DNA from: Myxococcales bacterium | GTDB taxonomy: Bacteria > Myxococcota_A > Polyangia > Polyangiales > Polyangiaceae | Direction: 5' to 3' | Assembly (NCBI GenBank): GCA_004193285.1 | Contig: SECP01000006.1 | Span: 1-64,000, forward strand | DNA: 64,000 nucleotides | Shown: positions 25,559 to 32,106 of the stretch, in pieces | Layout of the letters: the number at the start of each line of letters is the position of its first letter | Numbering within the stretch: the first letter of the stretch is position 1 | The notes under the pieces: model-generated | Seen by the model: only the letters and a program-made list of their open reading frames with translations | The model's database searches: none | What the model was told of the DNA's origin: nothing | Position numbers and translations under genes: made by a program

Positions 25559-26524
25559 TCAGTGCACCTGACGGAAGAGCGAGGGCCGCACGCCGTAGCG
25601 GCGCTCGAAGGCGCGGCTCAGGCGCACCGCGCCGCCGAAGCCGGTGCGCGCCGCAATTTCCTTCAGCGAGAGCTGGTGCGAGAGCAAGAGCCGTGCTTGC
25701 TCCAGCCTCAGCTCTTCCACGAAGCGCGCGGGGCTCTGCCCCATCGCGGCCAGGAACTTACGGTGAAAGTCGCGCGGAGACTGGCCCATCTGTGCGGCGA
25801 GGGCGGCGACGCCTAGATCCTGATTCAGGTTGTCCGAGAGCCAAGCGCAGAGGCCGGCGTACGGGGAGTCCGACTGCCCCTGAGCGCGCAAGGTAGAGCT
25901 GAACTGGGTTTGATAGCCCGGCCTGCGCGCGTACACGACGAGCTGGCGAGCGACCGCGTGAGCGACGGAGGCGCCGAGATCCTGCTGGACCATCGCAAGA
26001 CACATGTCGATGCCGGTGGTGACGCCGGCCGAGGTCCAAACGTTGCCGTCCACCACGTACAGAGCGTCCGCGTCCACCGAGACGCGGGGGAAGCGCTCGG
26101 CCAGCCGCTGACAGGCATTCCAGTGCGTCGCGGCGCGGCGCTCGTCCAGTAGCCCATAGCTCGCCAGCACGAAGGTGCCGCTGCAGACTGAGCCGAAGCG
26201 TCGGGCCTGCCGCGCAGTGCGCTTCACCCAGGCGCGCAGCTTTCGGTCGGCGATGGCGGCGACGATGCCCTCCTGCTCGCCGCCCGCGATGAGCAGCGTG
26301 TCGACCGCGCGCGGCCCGAGCGCCGTGAGCGGCTCCGTTGCGAGGGTGATGGCTGCGCTCGTGCGGGCCGGCTCGCCCGAAGAAGAGACGATGCGCACCG
26401 CGTAATGTTCGCGCCCAAGCTCGCGATTGGCGGTGGTGAAGACCGCAGCGGGTCCCGTGATGTCCAAGATCTGGGCGCCGGGAAAGGCGACGAGAGCCAC
26501 CGTGTGGCGACGCGCGAGGGGCAT
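25559..26524 (-). CDS. GlxA-type AraC-family regulator with DJ-1/PfpI domain
   Basis: This protein of about 321 residues starts at the ATG at 26524; a GTG at 26545 would lie inside the palindromic site and is less likely. The N-terminal two thirds form a DJ-1/PfpI-like ligand domain (VALVAFPGAQILDITGPAAV, then FGSVCSGTFVLASYGLLD). The C-terminal third is an AraC-type double helix-turn-helix (ARLLLSHQLSLKEIAARTGF, then RAFERRYGVRPSLFRQ). This GlxA architecture regulates amine, carnitine or stress genes, often divergently transcribed. The adjacent divergent gene is itself a DJ-1/PfpI protein and is the likely target. Confidence 0.93.
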   Translation of the reverse strand: MPLARRHTVALVAFPGAQILDITGPAAVFTTANRELGREHYAVRIVSSSGEPARTSAAITLATEPLTALGPRAVDTLLIAGGEQEGIVAAIADRKLRAWVKRTARQARRFGSVCSGTFVLASYGLLDERRAATHWNACQRLAERFPRVSVDADALYVVDGNVWTSAGVTTGIDMCLAMVQQDLGASVAHAVARQLVVYARRPGYQTQFSSTLRAQGQSDSPYAGLCAWLSDNLNQDLGVAALAAQMGQSPRDFHRKFLAAMGQSPARFVEELRLEQARLLLSHQLSLKEIAARTGFGGAVRLSRAFERRYGVRPSLFRQVH

Positions 26525-26525
26525 T

Positions 26526-26560
26526 TGGCAGAAAATGTACAGCACTTGTCATTTCTGCCA
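26526..26560. promoter_or_regulatory. Palindromic operator candidate between divergent genes
   Basis: TGGCAGAAA (26526-26534) and TTTCTGCCA (26552-26560) are exact inverted arms 17 nt apart, immediately upstream of the regulator start and 28 bp before the DJ-1/PfpI start. The location suits autoregulation and control of the divergent gene by the GlxA-type protein. Confidence 0.65.
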
Positions 26561-26587
26561 ACTCCAAACCCGAGCACAGTGCTGGCC

Positions 26588-27271
26588 ATGACCACGCACA
26601 TCGGTTTTCTGGCCTTCCCGGACGTCACTCAGCTTGACCTGACCGGCCCCGCACAGGTGCTGTCGCGGGTACCGGGAGCCACCGTTCACTTGGTCTGGAA
26701 GACGCTCGAGCCGGTGGCGACGGACGCCGGCTTCGCGCTGGTGCCGACCCAAACGCTCGAGACATGCCCGCCGCTGGACGTGCTGTGTGTTCCGGGCGGC
26801 GGCGGCGTCGGGGCGTGCATGAAGGACGAGCAAGTGCTGGGCTGGCTCAGGCGGCAAAGCGAGGGGGCGCGCTACGTCACGTCTGTTTGCACGGGCTCGC
26901 TCGTGCTCGCCGCCGCCGGGCTCCTGGAGGGCTACGACTCTGCCTGTCACTGGGCATTTCGGGAGTTGCTCACTCGCTTCGGCGCACGGCCGGTCGCCGC
27001 GCGTGTGGTGCGCGACCGCAATCGCCTCTCGGGAGGCGGCGTGACCGCCGGCATCGACTTCGGTCTTTCGCTCGCCGCCGACCTGAGCGACCCGGAGACC
27101 GCGCGCATGATCCAGCTCGGCCTCGAGTACGATCCGCAGCCTCCTTTCGACTGCGGCTCACCCGAGTCTGCCGGCCCCGAGCGTGTGGCCAGGTTTCGCG
27201 AGCGTATCCGGCCGGCGCTCGCGGCTCGGCTCGCGCTCATCGACGAAATTTCAGCCTCGCCGCGCGGCTAA
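26588..27271 (+). CDS. DJ-1/PfpI family protein, isonitrile hydratase-like
   Basis: This 227-aa protein starts at the ATG at 26588. The DJ-1/PfpI fold is clear: IGFLAFPDVTQLDLTGPAQV at the N-terminus, PPLDVLCVPGGGGVG, and the nucleophile elbow with Cys101 in TSVCTGSLVLAAAGLL. The DLTGP stretch with its Asp and the VCTGS elbow are typical of the isonitrile hydratase (InhA) subgroup, but many family members have other roles such as glyoxalase-like detoxification. It is divergent from the GlxA-type regulator with a shared palindrome. Its last 21 bp overlap the end of the convergent cupin gene. Confidence 0.88.
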   Translation: MTTHIGFLAFPDVTQLDLTGPAQVLSRVPGATVHLVWKTLEPVATDAGFALVPTQTLETCPPLDVLCVPGGGGVGACMKDEQVLGWLRRQSEGARYVTSVCTGSLVLAAAGLLEGYDSACHWAFRELLTRFGARPVAARVVRDRNRLSGGGVTAGIDFGLSLAADLSDPETARMIQLGLEYDPQPPFDCGSPESAGPERVARFRERIRPALAARLALIDEISASPRG

Positions 27272-27766
27272 GTCGAAGATCTTCGGCGGGTCCGGCTCGT
27301 CGTCGAAGTACTCGAGGGGGGTGAGACGCCCGCGCATCCGCAAGGCCCGAATCATGACCTTGCCGCTATCCGGGTAGACGCAAACTTCGTGCGGGTCGAA
27401 GGCGCCGATCGCGAGGTATACGAGGTCCTCGTCGTACGGATTGCAGATTTGATGCGCCTGCTTGGTTCCGGCAGGACACGAAATGCAGTCACCCGCGCCA
27501 ATGTCGTGAAGCTCTTCGCCATAGCGGAGGACCCCTCGCCCCTCCAGCACGTAGAAGACTTCGTCTTCCCGCAGGTGGTGGTGAAATGGGCAGCCGCTGG
27601 TGCCCTTCTTCAGTCGCACTCGATTCACGCCGAGCGCGCCGCCTCGCCGCCTCATCGACGGAGTGAGCGATGCGGAGGCTGCGCCGTAGTGCCCCGCATC
27701 CGGTGGTTCCTCGCTGAGCTCGCGCGAGCTCACGATCATGGGTGGTGTGGCCTTCGTGTCGCTCAT
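27251..27766 (-). CDS. Cupin domain protein
   Basis: This protein of about 171 residues starts at the ATG at 27766 (27775 and 27805 also open). The metal-binding cupin motifs are present: CPFHHHLREDEVFYVLEGRG with His62, His64 and Glu68, and AGTKQAHQICNP with His105. A mid-size single cupin with this pattern is usually annotated as a sugar-metabolism or stress-related cupin; the substrate cannot be assigned. It is probably cytoplasmic. Its 3' end overlaps the convergent DJ-1/PfpI gene by 21 bp. Confidence 0.85.
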   Translation of the reverse strand: MSDTKATPPMIVSSRELSEEPPDAGHYGAASASLTPSMRRRGGALGVNRVRLKKGTSGCPFHHHLREDEVFYVLEGRGVLRYGEELHDIGAGDCISCPAGTKQAHQICNPYDEDLVYLAIGAFDPHEVCVYPDSGKVMIRALRMRGRLTPLEYFDDEPDPPKIFDLAARRG

Positions 27767-28007
27767 GCGCGTCATGCTAGCGCCAACGTTTCCAGACGAC
27801 ATCACCGCCGTAAGTGCGTCAGCGCGGATCGCGCGAAGCCTTCTTGCTCTCGCGCCGCCGAGGCGGCTCGTGCATGTTTCGCGCGGACGACGCTCACTGT
27901 TTCGATTGTTAGATCGGAAGCGAGTAGCGTTCTTGTTCCGAGAATGTTGCGTGAAAACGCGACGGCCACCATTCGTTAGCTATTGTTAGAAATCGACACA
28001 GGTCGGC

Positions 28008-28036
28008 TTGACCGACTCGCGTACCGCGCGATACAC
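28008..28036 (+). promoter_or_regulatory. Sigma70-like promoter candidate for cassette 2
   Basis: TTGACC (28008-28013) is followed after exactly 17 nt by ATACAC (28031-28036). The -35 box matches the consensus at five of six positions and the -10 box more weakly. It ends where the 17-bp dyad begins, so a bound regulator would sit over the transcription start. Confidence 0.45.
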
Positions 28037-28052
28037 ACTCTGTAATACAGTG
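28036..28052. promoter_or_regulatory. 17-bp dyad upstream of the second DUF1501 gene
   Basis: CACTCTGTAATACAGTG contains the perfect 11-bp palindrome CTGTAATACAG (28040-28050) flanked by CAC and TG. It lies 67 bp upstream of the DUF1501 start, nearly the same place as the 17-bp dyad before the paralogous gene, although the core bases differ. Confidence 0.45.
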
Positions 28053-28119
28053 CTTCGTCGGCGCGAGAGCGCCCACGCCATAGCTGCATTCATCGCCCCT
28101 CCGGGGACTGGAGAATCGT

Positions 28120-29646
28120 ATGCGCAGACGGGATTTCTTGCGTTCATCGGCCGTCGCCGGCGCCGCCGCCGCGGCAGGGGGAATGGTTTGGTCCAAGGGC
28201 GCAGCGGCAGCAACCTTTGGAGAAACCCCCGCCGATTCGCAGAGCGTGATGTTGCCGGAGAACGTGCGCGCCCAGAGCATTCTGGAGGTGTTCATGTACG
28301 GCGGCGTTTCCCCCTGGGAGACGTTCCTCGCCTCCGATGAGTACGGCAAAAACGACGAGCGCTTCCTGTATGCCTTCTATGACCGCACGCTCGAAGCGTG
28401 CTCTGGCTGCGGGTGGGAGACGACGGAAGACAAGCTGCTCACGCCCTTCGCGAAAGATTCTGCGGGCAAGCAGGTGTTTCTGGGTCCGTTTCTCCAGCCG
28501 CTGCTCGCGCGGCCGGACGTGATCGAGCGCATGCGGGTGGTGGTGAATCGGCACGACCTGGAGCCGCATGAAGCGGCCATTCCTCTCGCTATTTGCGGGC
28601 GAACGCTGGGCTCTCCGTCGATGGCGAGCTTGGGCTCACACGTCCAGCGGTACTTCGTGGACCGCGAAACCACCGCGCGGGGGGCACCCTACTCGTACGG
28701 CTTCGCGACCGCAGGTGGCTACATCCCTACTGACAACGTGCTCTCGGTGGTGGCCACGGGCTTGCACCCGGGCTCGGCGCGCCCGCTGCTCATCAAGGTA
28801 GACAACGTCGCTCGGCTCAACGAGCTTCTGGATCGCACCGGGGTTGGGGCGAGCACTGACCGTGAAAAGTACGACGCGCTGATGCGCGCCTACTTCACGA
28901 ACTACGAGGCCAAGCTGCGGTTCGGCGGTAAGGGGTCGGCGCTCCGTGCCTCGCGCTTCCACGAGCTCCTCCAGGCAAGCCGCTCGATTGAAAACGCGGA
29001 CAGCGTGAAAGGCGTGCTCGACCCGGACCTGTTCTTGAAGATCCCAGGTAAGTCCTGCGAGGACGAGAGCGATATCAACGTTCCGGCAATGAGCTTGAAG
29101 ATCGCCGCGCACCTGCTCACCCATCCGGAGAGCCCGGCCAAACACTGCTGCGTGATCGACACCGGCCTCAACGAGGCGGACGGCGGCGGCGGCTACGACA
29201 CGCACGAGGAAATGACCTTCACCCAGGCCAGAAACCTCAAAAACCTGTTCACGAACCTCCTCGCGCACGTGAACGCGCCAGGCGAGAACGACCCCGCGAA
29301 GATCGATCTGAACAAGACGATGATCGTGCTCAATCAAGAGTTCGGCCGAACGCCGGGCGCGCAGGAAGGAGGCTTTGGTCGCAACCACTGGCCCTACGGC
29401 TACGCGCAGATCTACATCGGTGGTCCCATCACCAAGGACCAGCAAGGCGTCTACGGGAGCATCCTGGAGACGGGCCACGCGAAGGTGTACACGACGCCGA
29501 CGGAGAACCGCATCGCCGCGCTGCTCGCGATGGGCATCTTTCCGTTCGACTCTGCGTCGTACAGCAACAGCGACGTGCAGGGGCAGACCAACGACACCCG
29601 GGCGATCGCGGACGCGACCCGGCGCATCCTGGGGTACGAAGTATGA
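28120..29646 (+). CDS. Tat-exported DUF1501 protein (cassette 2, gene 1)
   Basis: This 508-aa protein starts at the ATG at 28120, with GGAG upstream. It begins with a twin-arginine signal (MRRRDFLRSSAVAGAAAAA). It is a clear paralog of the protein at 21918-23519, sharing MLPENVRAQSILEVFMYGG, DGGGGYDTHEEM, KTMIVLNQEFGRTPG, GRNHWPYGYAQIYIGGPI and RIAALLAMGIFPFD in the same order. The family lies near the alkaline phosphatase/sulfatase-like hydrolases, but its reaction is not established. It folds before export by Tat. Its stop overlaps the heme lipoprotein start (ATGA), exactly as in the first cassette. Confidence 0.92.
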   Translation: MRRRDFLRSSAVAGAAAAAGGMVWSKGAAAATFGETPADSQSVMLPENVRAQSILEVFMYGGVSPWETFLASDEYGKNDERFLYAFYDRTLEACSGCGWETTEDKLLTPFAKDSAGKQVFLGPFLQPLLARPDVIERMRVVVNRHDLEPHEAAIPLAICGRTLGSPSMASLGSHVQRYFVDRETTARGAPYSYGFATAGGYIPTDNVLSVVATGLHPGSARPLLIKVDNVARLNELLDRTGVGASTDREKYDALMRAYFTNYEAKLRFGGKGSALRASRFHELLQASRSIENADSVKGVLDPDLFLKIPGKSCEDESDINVPAMSLKIAAHLLTHPESPAKHCCVIDTGLNEADGGGGYDTHEEMTFTQARNLKNLFTNLLAHVNAPGENDPAKIDLNKTMIVLNQEFGRTPGAQEGGFGRNHWPYGYAQIYIGGPITKDQQGVYGSILETGHAKVYTTPTENRIAALLAMGIFPFDSASYSNSDVQGQTNDTRAIADATRRILGYEV

Positions 29647-32072
29647 AAACCACGGCATGGCTCGGGTTATTGCTCGTCGCCACGACGGCGGTTGCGTGCG
29701 GAGACGACGACGCCGCTCCCCCGGCTGCGGGCGGAAGCAGCTCCGTCTCTGGGAGCGCGGGCGCGCCCGTCACTGAGGCCGGTGCACCGCCAGAAGGCGG
29801 CTCGGAGAGCGGAGGCTCGGCCGGTAGCGCGGGGTCCGCGGGAAGCGGCGGTTTGCCGCCGGTTGGCGGCGCCGCGGATGGCGGCGCAGGGTCCGCGGGA
29901 AGCGGCGGTTTGCCGCCGGTTGGCGGCGCCGCGGATGGCGGCGCAGGCGGCGAGCCGCCGGACACCTGGTACGCGTGCCAAGGAACGGAGCAAGCGTTCG
30001 TGCGCCGCGCCATCCTGGGCGTGCTCGGGCGCCGGGCGTACTCCCAAGCGGAGGTCAACCTGTACGTGGACCTCATCAACGCGGTGGACGCGCTGGACGG
30101 CCTGACAGAAGAGCAGAAGCTCAGCCCCCCGGGCAGCGAGCTCCGTCACTCGCGCAAGCTGGTCTTGGAAGCCCTCTTCGCGAAGCCCGAGTACGCGACG
30201 ACCTGGGAAGAGCTGTACCGCGACATCATCAAGGTGCAGCGCATCGAGGAGCAGTACAACGGTGGCTGTTTCGCCACGGCTCTCAGCGAGGATCCATCGG
30301 CGGTCGCCGCTTTCGTGCGTGACAATCCGCCGACCACGGAGAGCCCGACCCCGTTCTCCATGTACGACGTGGTGAAAGGCTCGCTCGCGCTGGACGACGT
30401 GACGCCCATTTTCACCGCCAACTTGTTCGCGATGATGAACAAGACGTACTTGGGCGCGAACGCCCTGCCCGTCGCGCTCGAGCTCACGCGCCGTAGGGAC
30501 TTCGGCGCCTGGTTCGACGCCGTCTACCTGCACCGGGACGTCGTGTGCCTTGGCTGCCACAACAGCGAGTTCTCCGTCACCGCTTCGCTGGACCCCGCAA
30601 AAAACCGGCACTTTCCGCTCGGGCCGCTGCTGGAAAAGAGCCTCCTCGGCTTCTCCACTGGTCCGGCGACTCGTAGCGGCTTCAGCGGCAACGACCGCAT
30701 GCACGCGCCGCTACGGTACACCGGCTTCGTCAACGACTGCGACCCAACGCCCTACACTCAAGAGGAAGCCGAAGAGTGGTGGTACAACCCCGGCTGCGCG
30801 ACGCCCGACGAGAAGGTCAACTTCTGCCTGTCGGATGTCATTTGCGAGAGTGACTTCCCCAAGCGCGGAGACACGCATCCCTGGGGGATGACGGCCGAGT
30901 GCGGCCGTTTCCGCGCTCCCGACCAAGTCACGGTAGATATCGCCGAGGTGGAAGCGCAGCTCGGCAGCGTGCGCGGCCTGCGTACCACGATGTGGAACGT
31001 GTCGCCGGCCTTGCGCGCCGGCTTCGAAAAGCTGCGTACCAGCGGCCTCGGCGCGGACGAAGGCGGTGAGGTCGCGGACCCGGACAAGGCGTTCGCCTAC
31101 CTCACGGCCATGAACGTGGTCGAGCGTGTTTGGTTGCAAGTGGTGGGCACGCCGCTCACGATTCCGACGCGCTTTCCTCGCAACGCCGCCGCGCGCGATC
31201 AGCTGCAGTTCCTGACGGACGCGTTCGTGAGCTCCGGCTTCTCGAACCGCGCCCTGCTGGAGGCCGTGTTCGCCAGCCCCTACGTCAACATGGCGTCTCC
31301 CGAGTCCGGCTGCGGCGGGCCCTACGCGGCGCCGGCGGTGTTCGATCCGTGGGTCATCGCCGAGGAGGATCCGGTCAAGCGCAAGAACAGCGCCGCCGAC
31401 GGCGTGGTTTCGTTACCTGCGCGCATCGCGGCCCAAGCCTTTTACAAGGCGCTGAGCTGGCAGCTGCCGAACGCTTCGTTTCCCGACCTTTATTACGCGG
31501 ACGGAGAAGATCCGGCGCTGCCCTTCCTCGCGGCAGAACGGCAGTTTCAGGCGGAAGTTGGGTTCTACCTGAAGAACGCCGAGCCCGGCTTCAACGGCTT
31601 CGACTTTCAGGCGAGGCTCGGCTGGGAGAACCGCTTCGGCGCCTGCAACAAGCTACCGGAGGTAACGGGCGCGGACTTCATCGACGACCTCGTCGCGCTC
31701 GCGGCGAGCAAGCCAGACAGCACCGTCGAGGAGGTCGTCCTTGCGCTGAAGGACCGCATGTTGGCGACGACGACCCTGGACGCCACGTTGGAGGTGCCCG
31801 CGCTCGAGGCGATTCTGGAGCAGCCGCTCAGCGCGAAGGCCTCCACGCTCACCTCACCCAACGTGACCCTCCGCAAAGTGTGCGGCGTCATCGCCTCCAG
31901 CCCCCAGTTCCTGCTGAACGGCGTCGCGCCGGCGGACGGGGAAACGGTGCCCGCGCTCACCCCCGCCGCGGCCAACTACCCATCCCTCTGCACGGCTCTC
32001 GCCGCCAATGCGTTCCCAGGCGTCGTGGTCACTTGTCACGGCTTGGATCCGCTCACCGTTGCTTCCCGCTGA
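29643..32072 (+). CDS. Large single-heme c-type lipoprotein (cassette 2, gene 2)
   Basis: This 809-aa protein has a lipobox Cys19 (TTAVAC), a Gly/Ser/Ala linker (about 30-105) containing a duplicated 19-residue unit, then the same helical domain as its paralog at 19378-21921. Shared stretches include QAFVRRAILGVLGRRAYSQA, FGAWFDAVYLHRDVVCLGCH with the heme c motif CLGCH (302-306), and FDFQARLGWENRFGACNKL. Motifs resemble the DUF1549/DUF1592-type partners of DUF1501 in Planctomycetes. An insertion with extra cysteines (about 370-425) differs from copy 1 and may change substrate or partner. Expected lipid-anchored at a membrane face. Confidence 0.85.
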   Translation: MKTTAWLGLLLVATTAVACGDDDAAPPAAGGSSSVSGSAGAPVTEAGAPPEGGSESGGSAGSAGSAGSGGLPPVGGAADGGAGSAGSGGLPPVGGAADGGAGGEPPDTWYACQGTEQAFVRRAILGVLGRRAYSQAEVNLYVDLINAVDALDGLTEEQKLSPPGSELRHSRKLVLEALFAKPEYATTWEELYRDIIKVQRIEEQYNGGCFATALSEDPSAVAAFVRDNPPTTESPTPFSMYDVVKGSLALDDVTPIFTANLFAMMNKTYLGANALPVALELTRRRDFGAWFDAVYLHRDVVCLGCHNSEFSVTASLDPAKNRHFPLGPLLEKSLLGFSTGPATRSGFSGNDRMHAPLRYTGFVNDCDPTPYTQEEAEEWWYNPGCATPDEKVNFCLSDVICESDFPKRGDTHPWGMTAECGRFRAPDQVTVDIAEVEAQLGSVRGLRTTMWNVSPALRAGFEKLRTSGLGADEGGEVADPDKAFAYLTAMNVVERVWLQVVGTPLTIPTRFPRNAAARDQLQFLTDAFVSSGFSNRALLEAVFASPYVNMASPESGCGGPYAAPAVFDPWVIAEEDPVKRKNSAADGVVSLPARIAAQAFYKALSWQLPNASFPDLYYADGEDPALPFLAAERQFQAEVGFYLKNAEPGFNGFDFQARLGWENRFGACNKLPEVTGADFIDDLVALAASKPDSTVEEVVLALKDRMLATTTLDATLEVPALEAILEQPLSAKASTLTSPNVTLRKVCGVIASSPQFLLNGVAPADGETVPALTPAAANYPSLCTALAANAFPGVVVTCHGLDPLTVASR
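29832..29945. repeat. Perfect 57-bp tandem duplication in the linker
   Basis: Two identical 57-bp copies (29832-29888 and 29889-29945) encode GSAGSGGLPPVGGAADGGA twice. Exact identity at the DNA level points to a recent duplication of the flexible linker of the heme lipoprotein. Confidence 0.97.
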
Positions 32073-32106
32073 AACCCACTTACCCCACCGACTCGAGCGC
32101 AAAAAT

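Larger units (their letters stand above)
27767..28119. other. Divergent intergenic region before cassette 2
   Basis: This region of about 350 bp separates the cupin from the DUF1501 gene. It holds ATTGTTAGA at 27905-27913 and 27982-27990, a variant ATTCGTTAGC at 27971-27980, a sigma70-like promoter at 28008-28036 and a dyad at 28036-28052. The stretch 27890-28060 is lower in GC than the neighbouring genes. No small coding sequence is supported. Confidence 0.6.

Noticed and set aside
32073..32106. Earlier start for the second VCBS protein, inside the heme lipoprotein gene
   Set aside because: It would place non-hydrophobic residues before the signal peptide and overlap the previous gene; the paralogous gene has the same spacing from the ATG chosen.
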